A DNA stretch of 64,000 nt from IMCC45349 sp047219225 (GTDB lineage: Bacteria; Bacteroidota; Bacteroidia; Flavobacteriales; Flavobacteriaceae). The DNA lies in NCBI RefSeq assembly GCF_047219225.1, contig NZ_CP178208.1, positions 2,542,001-2,606,000 of the forward strand. Reading direction: 5' to 3'. The first letter of the stretch is position 1. Each line of letters starts with the position of its first letter. The position numbers and the translations under genes are program-made. This document shows positions 53,717 to 62,631 of the stretch, in pieces. Under the pieces are notes generated by a model that was not told the origin of the DNA, did no database searches, and worked only from the letters and a program-made list of their open reading frames with translations.

Positions 53717-54151
53717 ATGAAGAGTGTTAAGCATACCGAATTATATAAAGAAGCTTTAATAGAGCTTAACTATGATTATGCCGATGTTTTTGTATATGAA
53801 GGATTTGTTATTGTTGAGTTTGCCGAAGGTCTAGTTTTTAATTGGGATGATTATGGTCAAACTATGGTAAAAGATGTTTGCGATTATTTAGATACTAATG
53901 GAGGTGATTTAGTATATATCTCTCATAGAATAAATAATTATTCAGTAAAAGCAACAGATTGGATGAAGCTTTATAGTCTTAATTATGATGTAAGAGCTAA
54001 TGCTGTTGTAGGATATAAGCCTAATAGTTTTTTAACAACGGTTATTGAGAATTTATTTTTAAAAAATAAAATCAAAAGATTTAATAGCCTTATAGATGCA
54101 GTTAATTGGGTAAAACAATTAGTTAAAGAAGAGAAAGAAGAAAACGTTTGA
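53717..54151 (+). CDS. Conserved hypothetical protein (possible SpoIIAA/STAS-like fold)
   Basis: The 144-residue protein has no signal peptide or catalytic motif that I recognise. The alternation of strands and helices (ELNYDYADVFVYEGFVIVEF, GGDLVYISHRINNYSVK, ANAVVGYKPN) resembles SpoIIAA-like or STAS-type small proteins, but that is only a pattern. It is one base upstream of the YfiT-like gene and is probably co-translated with it. The C-terminus is Lys/Glu-rich. Function unknown. Confidence 0.6.
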   Translation: MKSVKHTELYKEALIELNYDYADVFVYEGFVIVEFAEGLVFNWDDYGQTMVKDVCDYLDTNGGDLVYISHRINNYSVKATDWMKLYSLNYDVRANAVVGYKPNSFLTTVIENLFLKNKIKRFNSLIDAVNWVKQLVKEEKEENV

Positions 54152-54152
54152 T

Positions 54153-54698
54153 ATGTTAGATAATGATATAGAAAGGTTAAGATTCCCAATAGGTAAATTC
54201 AATCCACCTAATGAAATTACTGAAGCTATTATTGCCGATTGGATTGCTGTTTTAGAAGCATTTCCTCAAAAGCTTTCCAATTTAGTATCACATTTAACAA
54301 AACAGCAGTTAGATACGCCTTATCGCCAAGGTGGTTGGACAATTAGACAAGTAATTCATCATTTAGCTGATAGCCATCATCATAGTTATATAAGATTTAA
54401 ATGGGCTTTAACCGAAGATAAGCCTGTTATTAAATACTATTATGAAAATCTTTGGGCTGAACTTGAAGATAGTAGAATAGCTCCTATAAGTTTATCATTA
54501 GACCATTTAAGAGCAGTTCATGCTAAACTGGTTTATTTATTAAAAACACTTTCTGATAAAGATTTAGAGAAATCATTTATCCATCCAGAACATAATGAGG
54601 AAGTTGTTTTAAAAGAGAATATAGGCATTTATGCGTGGCATAGCTTACATCATTATGCGCATATAGAGCAACTACTAGTTAGGAATAGCTGGGTTTAA
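54153..54698 (+). CDS. YfiT/DinB-family putative metal-dependent hydrolase or thiol transferase
   Basis: The 181-residue protein has the YfiT pattern. RFPIGKF near the N-terminus, YRQGGWTIRQVIHHLADSHHH (57-77) and WHSLHHYAH (162-170) supply the three-histidine metal site. DinB-superfamily YfiT proteins include bacillithiol S-transferases. A bacillithiol link would make sense in some Bacteroidota, but substrate use is not shown by the sequence. It converges with the thioredoxin-like gene two bases away. Confidence 0.85.
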   Translation: MLDNDIERLRFPIGKFNPPNEITEAIIADWIAVLEAFPQKLSNLVSHLTKQQLDTPYRQGGWTIRQVIHHLADSHHHSYIRFKWALTEDKPVIKYYYENLWAELEDSRIAPISLSLDHLRAVHAKLVYLLKTLSDKDLEKSFIHPEHNEEVVLKENIGIYAWHSLHHYAHIEQLLVRNSWV

Positions 54699-54700
54699 TT

Positions 54701-55255
54701 TTATTTCCATTTAATATTGCAGCCAATACTAGGTTTTTGCAATCTAGAATTTTCTTTTTCTTCTATTAAACAACCTAGAGCATGTTTTAAATCAATTCCA
54801 GTAATTTCTATACCATTTCCTGGACGTGAATCATCCAATTGACCTCTATAAATTAATTCTAAATTTTTATCAAAAGCATAAAAGTCTGGTGTACAAGCTG
54901 CATCATACGCTTTGGCTATATCTTGCGACTCATCATATAAATAAGGAAAAGGGTAATTGTTTTCTTGGGCATGAATTTTCATTTTATCCGGAGCATCTTG
55001 AGGGTAATTTTCTACATCATTACTTGATATAGCTATAAACTTAATGCCTTTAGATGTGTACATGTTGGCAATCTCAACTATAGCTTTATTTATATGAATT
55101 ACGAAAGGACAATGGTTACAAATAAACATAATTACAGTACCTTGATTTCCTTTTAAATTGTTTAAACTCAATATTTCATTACTTACAGTATCAAAAAGGT
55201 TAAAACTTGGAGCTTTAGTGCCTAAAGGAAGCATATTTGAAGGTGTTCTTGCCAT
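54701..55255 (-). CDS. Thioredoxin-family (AhpC/TSA-like) redoxin
   Basis: The protein is 184 residues from the ATG at 55255. An upstream TTG at 55291 is rejected because it adds an unrelated hydrophobic lead. A redoxin fold is clear: LGTKAPSFNL, VIMFICNHCPFV with Cys46-Asn-His-Cys49 as active-site pair, AISSND and CTPDFYAFDKNLELIYRG with Cys121. No signal peptide is present, so it is cytoplasmic. It probably reduces peroxide or protein disulfides. It is divergent to csaA across 104 bases of AT-rich DNA. Confidence 0.88.
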   Translation of the reverse strand: MARTPSNMLPLGTKAPSFNLFDTVSNEILSLNNLKGNQGTVIMFICNHCPFVIHINKAIVEIANMYTSKGIKFIAISSNDVENYPQDAPDKMKIHAQENNYPFPYLYDESQDIAKAYDAACTPDFYAFDKNLELIYRGQLDDSRPGNGIEITGIDLKHALGCLIEEKENSRLQKPSIGCNIKWK

Positions 55256-55359
55256 TGTTTTACGTTTTATTAATTCAAAAATAATAAACAAGCTTGTAAA
55301 TATTTATATGTTAATTAAAATTTATATATTCAACTCTAACTAACGACTAACTATTTTTT

Positions 55360-55695
55360 ATGAGTAATACTATTACTTTTGAAGACTTTGCAAAAATTGA
55401 TTTAAGAGTAGGAACTATTATTGAGGTTAATGATTTTCCAAAGGCTCGCAAACCTGCTTATCAATTAACTATAGATTTTGGTGATCTTGGTATTAAAAAG
55501 TCTTCAGCTCAAATTACTACACTTTATAAAAAAGATGAATTACTTAATCGGCAAATAGTTGCAACAGTTAATTTTCCAAAAAAGCAGATAGCCAATTTTA
55601 TGAGTGAGTGTTTGGTTATGGGAGCAGTTACTGGTAATGATGTTATTTTGTTAAAACCAGAGCAAGTAGTTAAAAATGGAACTCAAGTAGCTTAA
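55360..55695 (+). CDS. csaA: tRNA-binding domain protein CsaA
   Basis: The 111-residue protein is a complete CsaA, an OB-fold tRNA-binding domain. FAKIDLRVGTIIEVNDFPKARKP and NFMSECLVMGAVTGND are the family blocks. In other bacteria CsaA has chaperone and tRNA-binding activity. The next gene begins three bases after its stop, so it heads a three-gene run (csaA, symporter homologue, acyltransferase). Confidence 0.93.
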   Translation: MSNTITFEDFAKIDLRVGTIIEVNDFPKARKPAYQLTIDFGDLGIKKSSAQITTLYKKDELLNRQIVATVNFPKKQIANFMSECLVMGAVTGNDVILLKPEQVVKNGTQVA

Positions 55696-55698
55696 CTT

Positions 55699-56595
55699 AT
55701 GCAGGAATTAGATAATGTACAAATACATTTTGATAGTGAAGCACTTTGGGTTATGAATATAGCCTTAGCTGTAATTATGTTTGGTGTGGCTTTGGGAATT
55801 ACAGTGCAAGATTTTAAAAATTTATTTAAATCGCCAAAATTAGTACTACTAGGTGTTTTATCGCAATTTATATTATTGCCTTTTGTAACCTATCTTTTGG
55901 TTTTATTAATACAACCTAGACCTAGTATAGCTTTGGGAATGATGATGGTAGCTGCTTGCCCAGGAGGTAATATTTCAAATTTTATGACACAAATGGCAAA
56001 AGGTAATGCTGCACTTTCTGTGAGTTTAACAGCATTTGCTACTTTTTTGGCAATGTTTATGACGCCTCTAAATTTTCAAGTTTATGGTAATTTGTATGAG
56101 CCAACTGCTGAAATACTTAATAGAGTAGAATTAGAGCCCTTAGAGTTGGTGAAATTGGTAATGTTGATTCTTGGGATTCCTTTAGTGCTTGGAATGACTT
56201 TAAGGCAAAAGAATGAGCAACTGGCTGCAAAAATGTCTAAAATACTAAAGCCTCTTTCAATATTAGTGTTTATTGCTATTGTGATTATTGCGTTTACAAA
56301 TAATTTAGACATATTCAACGATTATGTTCATCACGTTTTAGCTATTGGAATTGGACATAATATTATTGCAATACTACTAGGATTAGGAGTTGCTAAGCTT
56401 TTTAAATTATCTTTTAAAAATCAAAAAACATTAGCTATAGAAACAGGAATTCAAAATTCTGGTTTAGGCTTATTGTTAATATTTACATTTTTTGAAGGGT
56501 TAGGAGGTATGGCTATTTTAGCAGCTTTTTGGGGAATTTGGCATATCATTTCAGGATTGTCTTTAGCTACCTATTGGTCAAGAAAATCAAAATAA
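55699..56595 (+). CDS. Bile acid:sodium symporter family (BASS) transporter
   Basis: The 298-residue membrane protein has eight to nine helices and the BASS core. VAACPGGNISNFMTQMAKGNAALSVS (two crossing-helix blocks with the GGN...SN sodium-binding pattern) and ETGIQNSGLGLLLI, the second repeat, are clear. BASS members move organic anions or precursors such as pyruvate or pantothenate with Na+. The substrate here cannot be read. It lies between csaA and the acyltransferase with gaps of three and six bases. Confidence 0.88.
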   Translation: MQELDNVQIHFDSEALWVMNIALAVIMFGVALGITVQDFKNLFKSPKLVLLGVLSQFILLPFVTYLLVLLIQPRPSIALGMMMVAACPGGNISNFMTQMAKGNAALSVSLTAFATFLAMFMTPLNFQVYGNLYEPTAEILNRVELEPLELVKLVMLILGIPLVLGMTLRQKNEQLAAKMSKILKPLSILVFIAIVIIAFTNNLDIFNDYVHHVLAIGIGHNIIAILLGLGVAKLFKLSFKNQKTLAIETGIQNSGLGLLLIFTFFEGLGGMAILAAFWGIWHIISGLSLATYWSRKSK

Positions 56596-56601
56596 GAAAT
56601 A

Positions 56602-57633
56602 TTGAAAAAACTTTGGTTATATAGCGTTCGAGCATACTTGCGACTTGGCATGTTCTTTTATTTTAGAAGAATTCATGTGCATAATATTGATAGCGTTCCT
56701 AAAAACAAACCAGTATTATTACTATCTAACCATCAAAATGCATTATTAGACGCATTATTAATTGCTACTAGATCCAATCGTTTTGCATTTTTTTTAACAA
56801 GAGCTGGTGTTTTTAAAAAGGAATTAGTAAGTAAACTATTAAAAAGCTTACAAATGCTTCCAGTATATAGAGTTAGAGATGGTTGGAGTACCATAACTAA
56901 AAACAATGAAATATTTGAAACTTGTTCTAAGCTTTTGCATGAGAATAATATGGTGATTATTTTTCCTGAAGGGAGCCATAACCTAGCAAGAAGAGTTAGA
57001 GTTTTAAGTAAAGGGTTTACTAGAATAGTATTTGATACGTTAGATGTATATCCTGAAACAGACTTGCAATTAGTACCAATAGGATTAAATTTTAAAAATG
57101 CTAAAATTTATCCAGATGAAACAAGTATGTACTATGGTAAACCAATTGCTGCGAAAGAATTTTTAAAAGGAAGTAAAAATGAGAATATTTTAAGCTTAAA
57201 GCTTGAAATTCAAGAGAGGTTAAAAGAGTTAACCACACACATTCCTATAGAAAATTATGATGAAGATTTAAATAAGCTAGAATCTATTAATGTTGATTTT
57301 TTAAAACCTAAGCAGGTAAATGATTGTTTGAAAACTAATTTTAAAGATTGTAAACCTGTATCAATTTCTAAAATTAATTGGTTAAGAAAGTTGTTTAAAC
57401 TATTACTTATAATAAATGTATTGCCTCCTTACTTGGTTTGGAAATTAATAGCAGAACCAAAAATAAAAGAACTAGAGTTTTTATCTACGTTTAGATTTGC
57501 TATTGCAATAACTCTAGTTCCTATATATTTAATTGTAACTACTATTGTTTTAGGAGTACTATTAACACCTATAATAGCTTTATATTATTTCATGTTTGTG
57601 ATTATAATTTCACTTTTAACTGTGAAATTATAA
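56602..57633 (+). CDS. PlsC-like glycerolipid acyltransferase
   Basis: The 343-residue protein has an acyltransferase domain. SNHQNALLDALLIA puts His44 six residues before Asp50 (an H-x5-D arrangement rather than the classic H-x4-D). IIFPEGSHNLARR is the FPEG block, and the C-terminus has two membrane helices. It probably acylates lysophosphatidic acid or a similar lipid. The start is TTG at 56602, directly before KKLWLYSVRAY; there is no nearby ATG. Its 3' end overlaps the convergent peptidase by six bases. Confidence 0.8.
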   Translation: MKKLWLYSVRAYLRLGMFFYFRRIHVHNIDSVPKNKPVLLLSNHQNALLDALLIATRSNRFAFFLTRAGVFKKELVSKLLKSLQMLPVYRVRDGWSTITKNNEIFETCSKLLHENNMVIIFPEGSHNLARRVRVLSKGFTRIVFDTLDVYPETDLQLVPIGLNFKNAKIYPDETSMYYGKPIAAKEFLKGSKNENILSLKLEIQERLKELTTHIPIENYDEDLNKLESINVDFLKPKQVNDCLKTNFKDCKPVSISKINWLRKLFKLLLIINVLPPYLVWKLIAEPKIKELEFLSTFRFAIAITLVPIYLIVTTIVLGVLLTPIIALYYFMFVIIISLLTVKL

Positions 57634-60138
57634 TTCATCTCTAAAAAATATAGCATTCATTAATAGCTTATTTGTACCATACCAAAAAGCTCTAAAATTT
57701 GTGTTGTCTGTAAAAGCAACTACATTCCCTCTGCCTAGTCTTTTTATTTGTAATGGCACTGAGGTGCTTAAACTGTCTAGGTTAGGTTTAGAAATATAAC
57801 CGCTTAATAGAGGACTCTTGGTATATTGGATTGGGTTGTTATAGCTGCTTTTGTCTGGCTTCATAAAAAGTGTTGTATTTCTAAATAACGCAAGTTTATC
57901 ATTTTTATAACCAAATGCAATTGGATGAGAACGATCAATTTTTGTTTCAAAAATAGCTCCACCAATAACCTGAGCACCTCTAAAGTTACCACGTTGTTCA
58001 AAACTTATATTTTTAGCAGGTACTGTAACTTTTTTAAATTCAAGTTTAGCTAATTCTTTATTTTTTAGCCACTTTATAGCATTTCTATATGCTATCAAAG
58101 TACCTCCATTTTGAATCCAAGTTTTAATTTTTTTTGTTTTGCTTTCATCTAACCCAGACCAAGAGTTTGCCATAATGATGGTGTTATATCTACTTAAATC
58201 TGCACGACTAATACTTTTAGTGTCTAGCTTGGTAATTGTAATATCATACCTAGTATCAAACAAATGCCATATTTCACCAGCATCATATGATGAAATTCCA
58301 TCGCCAACTAATAAAGCAATTTTAGGTTTGCTTAAAGCTTTGAAATTACTGCTTCCAAGGTCTATACCTTCTGTTAATCCAGTATTGACAGCATCAATTG
58401 TTACATGACTTTCTTTTGCTAATTTTGATAGTATAGAGTGTAAATCAGTTGCATTATATTTTTGATTTTGAACAGGAATCATAATGGTACCATAATCGTA
58501 ATCTTTTCCATTCATACTAAAGCGTTTCATACCTACTTTAGCTCTTAATCCTTTGTTTAGTATTTTATTTAAAATCTTAGGTGTGTAATATTCATGCCAT
58601 TCCATTACATATGCATAATTGCTTTTAGCAGTAACACTTCCTTGTTTATGTTTTAGATCTGTTATTTCATTACCTAGGTTATTTGTAGAAACATTTTCGG
58701 CATAATCTAAATTAAATGCTAGAGGAAATGTCCAAGCTGAAACATCATAAAATAAACTGTCTTGAAATTTGGTACGCTTTTCAAACATAGCATTTATTAA
58801 ACGTGTGTTCTTTTGGTTTTTTGGAACCATGTAACTATATCCTTTTTTAAAGCGTTTTCCTTCAATAGTCATATCTTGTTTTAGTTCATGAAACTTTATT
58901 TTATGACGTTTTAAAATTTCTGCTAAATGATAAGCTTTTGCAGCATCTTTTTCATCACCAAAAACAATAGCTTTATTAGCTTGTTTGCTAGCTTCTTGCT
59001 TAGCGTTTTTATAGAAATTATGTTGATAGGTTAGAATGTCTTCTCTCATATTTTGAGCAGCTTCTAGTGTTGACATTGCTGCAGTTAGTTGATTACGAAT
59101 AGTGAATGGAAATGTTAAAATACCATTATCACTTTCTTGAATATGTCCACGAGAACTAGCTTGTTCAAATAAAATACCAATACCTCCATTAATATCTGGG
59201 AATGTTGAGCCTTTTCCATAGTAAAAATCATCAAAACTTTCTTCAGTGTAATAAAGAGAACCAATCTTATTTAAAGCTTTCGCATGGTAATTACCAATAC
59301 TTTTAGTAAGTTCTTGATTTAATTTTGGAGTTAAAGGATGCGTTCTAGAAGGGATTCCTGGTTGAAAGAAAAAAGTAGAGTTAGTTCCCATTTCATGATG
59401 GTCTGTCAAAATATTTGGTAACCATTTATGAAATGAAGCAATTCGTGCTCTAGATTCTGGTAATTGTACTGGTAGCCAATCTCTATTCATATCGAACCAG
59501 TAATGATTGGTTCTACCTCCAGGCCATACCTCACTATATTCTCTATCATTAGGGTCTGGGTTTAGGTTAATGCTTTTATTTGTATTTGCCCAATAAGCAA
59601 AGCGCTGTAATCCATCAGGATTAAATGAAGGGTCAAATAAAATTATAGTATTGTCTAATAAAGACATTACATCATTACTATTAGAAGCAGCTAAATGGTA
59701 AGCAGCAAGTAAAGCTGCATTAGAACCACTTGCTTCATTTCCATGAATAGAAAAACCTTGATAAACTACTATTGGTCTGTTTGAGACATTAGTTGTGTTA
59801 CTCTCTGTAGCTGCTAAATGTGCTTCTCGAATAGCATCAATATTTTGATGGTTATTTGGAGAAGTTATTGTTAAAAGTAATAAAGGCCTTCCTTCAAATG
59901 TAATACCTCTGTTTTCAATAGTAATTCTATCTGATGAAGCTGCAAGGGCATACATGTATTGAACAAGTTTGTCGTGCGTTACATGCCACTCTCCAACTTC
60001 ATGACCTAAAACACTTTTAGGTGTTGGGATATTGGTGTTATAGTTTGTGTGATTTGGTAAATAATACGAAAGGTCTATTCTGTTTTGAGCATTTATAAAT
60101 GTAGTTACACTCAAAAATAGGATTAGTATTTTTCTCAT
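57628..60138 (-). CDS. Secreted M14-family zinc carboxypeptidase-like protein
   Basis: The 836-residue protein has a signal peptide ending near FINAQ (residue 18). The M14 domain has the zinc motif His132-x2-Glu135 in GFSIHGNEASG, the third ligand His247 or His248 in LTDHHEMG, and a Glu325 region (GILFEQASSRG) fitting the catalytic Glu. A C-terminal part near residues 590-730 (IALLVGDGISSYDAGE) resembles a class I amidotransferase-like fold that often follows such peptidases. No T9SS tail is visible. It probably degrades peptides in the periplasm. It starts downstream of the PUR-gene terminator. Confidence 0.85.
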   Translation of the reverse strand: MRKILILFLSVTTFINAQNRIDLSYYLPNHTNYNTNIPTPKSVLGHEVGEWHVTHDKLVQYMYALAASSDRITIENRGITFEGRPLLLLTITSPNNHQNIDAIREAHLAATESNTTNVSNRPIVVYQGFSIHGNEASGSNAALLAAYHLAASNSNDVMSLLDNTIILFDPSFNPDGLQRFAYWANTNKSINLNPDPNDREYSEVWPGGRTNHYWFDMNRDWLPVQLPESRARIASFHKWLPNILTDHHEMGTNSTFFFQPGIPSRTHPLTPKLNQELTKSIGNYHAKALNKIGSLYYTEESFDDFYYGKGSTFPDINGGIGILFEQASSRGHIQESDNGILTFPFTIRNQLTAAMSTLEAAQNMREDILTYQHNFYKNAKQEASKQANKAIVFGDEKDAAKAYHLAEILKRHKIKFHELKQDMTIEGKRFKKGYSYMVPKNQKNTRLINAMFEKRTKFQDSLFYDVSAWTFPLAFNLDYAENVSTNNLGNEITDLKHKQGSVTAKSNYAYVMEWHEYYTPKILNKILNKGLRAKVGMKRFSMNGKDYDYGTIMIPVQNQKYNATDLHSILSKLAKESHVTIDAVNTGLTEGIDLGSSNFKALSKPKIALLVGDGISSYDAGEIWHLFDTRYDITITKLDTKSISRADLSRYNTIIMANSWSGLDESKTKKIKTWIQNGGTLIAYRNAIKWLKNKELAKLEFKKVTVPAKNISFEQRGNFRGAQVIGGAIFETKIDRSHPIAFGYKNDKLALFRNTTLFMKPDKSSYNNPIQYTKSPLLSGYISKPNLDSLSTSVPLQIKRLGRGNVVAFTDNTNFRAFWYGTNKLLMNAIFFRDEL

Positions 60139-60162
60139 AGTAAGTATTAGTTAAAGCATAAA

Positions 60163-60203
60163 TATAAAAAAACCGCTACGAAATGGTAGCGGTTTTAATT
60201 TTT
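60163..60203 (-). terminator. Rho-independent terminator after the PUR-family gene
   Basis: A perfect 11-bp stem, AAAACCGCTAC (60169-60179) with GTAGCGGTTTT (60186-60196), surrounds a 6-base loop. Reading the minus strand it is followed by a T run. A T-rich tail on the plus side could allow bidirectional action. Confidence 0.9.
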
Positions 60204-60219
60204 TAAGTTGTATTTTAAC

Positions 60220-60597
60220 TTATATGTCTTCAAAGTTTACGTCAGTAAAGCTCTCTGGAGAAACATTCTCTGTGTTAGCTTCAGTTACATAATCTTCTCT
60301 TTTGTAATCTTTTTGGTGACGCTCGCTAATTACTTCTTCACCTTTTTCATTGATTATATAATCAGTCATTTCTGCTAATATGTTATTGAACTCAGAAAAG
60401 TCTTCTTTATATAAATAGATTTTGTGTTTTTTGTAGTGAAAAGATCCATCGTCATTTGTAAACTTCTTACTTTCTGTTATTGTAAGGTAGTAATCACCTG
60501 CTTTTGTAGCTCTAACATCAAAAAAATAAGTACGTCTACCTGCTCTTAATACTTTAGAAAATATTTCCTCTTTCTCCATCATTTCATTATTACTCAT
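60220..60597 (-). CDS. PUR-alpha-like DNA/RNA-binding protein (DUF3276)
   Basis: The 125-residue protein is a DUF3276/PUR protein. EIFSKVLRAGRRTYFFDVRATKAGDYYLTI forms the conserved strands of the PUR repeat, and HKIYLYKEDFSEF follows. The C-terminus (about 85-125) is acidic and probably disordered. PUR proteins bind single-stranded nucleic acids; this short form is widespread in Bacteroidota but its regulatory target is unknown. It has its own terminator and a 127-base upstream gap, so is likely a single-gene transcript. Confidence 0.9.
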   Translation of the reverse strand: MSNNEMMEKEEIFSKVLRAGRRTYFFDVRATKAGDYYLTITESKKFTNDDGSFHYKKHKIYLYKEDFSEFNNILAEMTDYIINEKGEEVISERHQKDYKREDYVTEANTENVSPESFTDVNFEDI

Positions 60598-60724
60598 AGT
60601 TGTATTGTTAAGTTTGTTTTTAATTTTAGTGAATCAAAAGTCTAAAAAAAAATTATAGCAACCAACTAATTGTGATAAATCTTTTTACGATAGTATAAAC
60701 AGATATAAAATAATTAACTGAAAA

Positions 60725-62485
60725 TTATTGAGGTTTAGTTGATTCGCTAAGTTGTTTTAAATATAAGTTTTTATAATAGCCATCTTTAGTAATTAAGTCT
60801 TGATGCGCTCCTTCTTGAATAATTTCACCTTTTTCTAGAACAATAATTTTATCAGCGTTTTTAGCTGAAGAAATTCTATGACTAACTATAATGGTTGTTT
60901 TGCCTTTGGATACTTTTGATAAGTTAGTTAAAATTTGTTCTTCAGTTTCAGTATCTACAGCTGATAAGCAATCATCTAAAAGTAAAATCTCTGGATTTTT
61001 TATTATAGCTCTAGCTATAGATGCACGTTGTTTTTGTCCTCCAGATAGTGTAATGCCTCGTTCTCCTAAAATAGTATCATAACCTTTATTAAATTTGATT
61101 ATGTTTTCATGTACAACAGCATTTTTTGCTGCCTCAATAACATCTTCATCTGTAGCAGTTACAAGACCAAACTTTATATTGTTTTTAATAGTGTCTGAGA
61201 AAAGAAAAGCGTCTTGTGGTACATAACCAATACTATTTCTTAAGCTGTTAAGATTTATGTCTTTTATAGCTAAACTGTCAATTTTGATGGTGCCATTTTC
61301 AACATCATAAAGTCTTCCTATTAAATCTAATATTGTAGATTTTCCAGAACCAGTTGTCCCAATTATAGCTAATGTTTCTCCTTTGTTTATATTAAAACTG
61401 ATATTCTTTAAAGCTTGAATATTGGTGTCTTGATAGGTGAAAGAAACATTGTTAAATTCAATATTTCCTTTAATGGTAGTAGGTGAGTTTGTGTTGTTTT
61501 TTATTTCTGGTTCTTCTTTCAAAAACTCATTAATTCTTTTTTGAGAAGCTTCTGCTTGTTGAATAATAGAGGTTACCCAACCTAAAGTTGCTACTGGCCA
61601 TGTTAGCATATTTACATAAATAATAAACTCTGCTATGGTACCAACACTTTCAATTTCTCCATTTATATACTGCATACCTCCAATGTAAATTACAAGCAAA
61701 TTACTTGTTCCTATAAGTAAAATCATTAAAGGAAAAAATAGTGCTTGTACTTTAGTTAGATTTATTTGTTTTTGCCTGTTTTCGGTAGATAATACTTCAA
61801 AATCATGGTTAGTATGTGCCTCTATACTATATGCTTTAATAACCGAAATTCCACTAAATGATTCTTGAGCAAAAGTTGAAAGTTTAGAAAGGTACTCTTG
61901 CACAATAGTACTACGTTTATTAATCTCTTTACTTAAAACATAAATTAATATGGATAGTACAGGAAGCGGAATAATAGTATAAAATGTAAGCTTTGGTGAT
62001 TGGTTGTACATATAGATAAATGCAACAACAAAAAGCGTTATCATGTTTAATGAATACATTATTGCAGGCCCAACATACATACGTACTTTACTTACATCTT
62101 CGGTAATTCTATTCATTAAATCACCAGTTCTATTTTTTTTATAAAAGCTAAGAGATAATTTTTGGTATTGTTTATAGATTTCATTCTTTAAATCAAATTC
62201 TACATAGCGAGAAACATTAATAATGGTTTGACGCATTAAAAATGTAAGTCCGCCAGCAACCAAAGCAGCACCAAATAAATATATTATGTTTAATAAAAGT
62301 TCTTTTTCAAAAACGTCTTGAGTTATATTTTCTTGAAACCTACTAGAAATGACATCTACAGAGCGCCCAATAAGTCGAGGCGTAAAAAGCGCAAATATTT
62401 TTGATGCAATTGTTATAATAACACCAACTAAAAGTCTATATCTATACTTGAAAAAATATTTATTAAGATGCTGAAGTTCTTTCAT
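60725..62485 (-). CDS. ABC exporter half-transporter (MdlA/YheI-like, fused TMD-NBD)
   Basis: The 586-residue protein has a six-helix exporter domain (about 1-310) and a nucleotide-binding domain (about 335-586). The latter has IGTTGSGKST, LSGGQKQRASIARAI and ILLLDDCLSAVD. The residue after the Walker B Asp is Asp rather than the catalytic Glu, as in MdlA/YheI-type members of heterodimeric exporters. A partner with a full site would then be needed, and none is in the window. Lipid or drug export are possible. It is divergent to the leucine dehydrogenase gene. Confidence 0.88.
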   Translation of the reverse strand: MKELQHLNKYFFKYRYRLLVGVIITIASKIFALFTPRLIGRSVDVISSRFQENITQDVFEKELLLNIIYLFGAALVAGGLTFLMRQTIINVSRYVEFDLKNEIYKQYQKLSLSFYKKNRTGDLMNRITEDVSKVRMYVGPAIMYSLNMITLFVVAFIYMYNQSPKLTFYTIIPLPVLSILIYVLSKEINKRSTIVQEYLSKLSTFAQESFSGISVIKAYSIEAHTNHDFEVLSTENRQKQINLTKVQALFFPLMILLIGTSNLLVIYIGGMQYINGEIESVGTIAEFIIYVNMLTWPVATLGWVTSIIQQAEASQKRINEFLKEEPEIKNNTNSPTTIKGNIEFNNVSFTYQDTNIQALKNISFNINKGETLAIIGTTGSGKSTILDLIGRLYDVENGTIKIDSLAIKDINLNSLRNSIGYVPQDAFLFSDTIKNNIKFGLVTATDEDVIEAAKNAVVHENIIKFNKGYDTILGERGITLSGGQKQRASIARAIIKNPEILLLDDCLSAVDTETEEQILTNLSKVSKGKTTIIVSHRISSAKNADKIIVLEKGEIIQEGAHQDLITKDGYYKNLYLKQLSESTKPQ

Positions 62486-62541
62486 TTATGATTTAAAAAA
62501 TCTCTATTGAATTAGTAATTTCTTATTTTAACACTGTTTTT

Positions 62542-62573
62542 TTTGCGTTAACTGCAATATTAGATTATTTTTG
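62542..62573 (+). promoter_or_regulatory. Full Bacteroidota promoter (-33 TTTG and -7 TAnnTTTG) for leucine dehydrogenase
   Basis: TTTG (62542-62545) and TATTTTTG (62566-62573) are separated by 20 bases, the expected spacing. This is the best complete promoter in the window. Transcription would start near 62580, leaving about 52 bases of leader before the ATG at 62632. Confidence 0.7.
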
Positions 62574-62631
62574 CAACCTGTTATTGCGTAATTCGTAATA
62601 TAACAAAACTTTAACCTTAAGTATTTAACAA

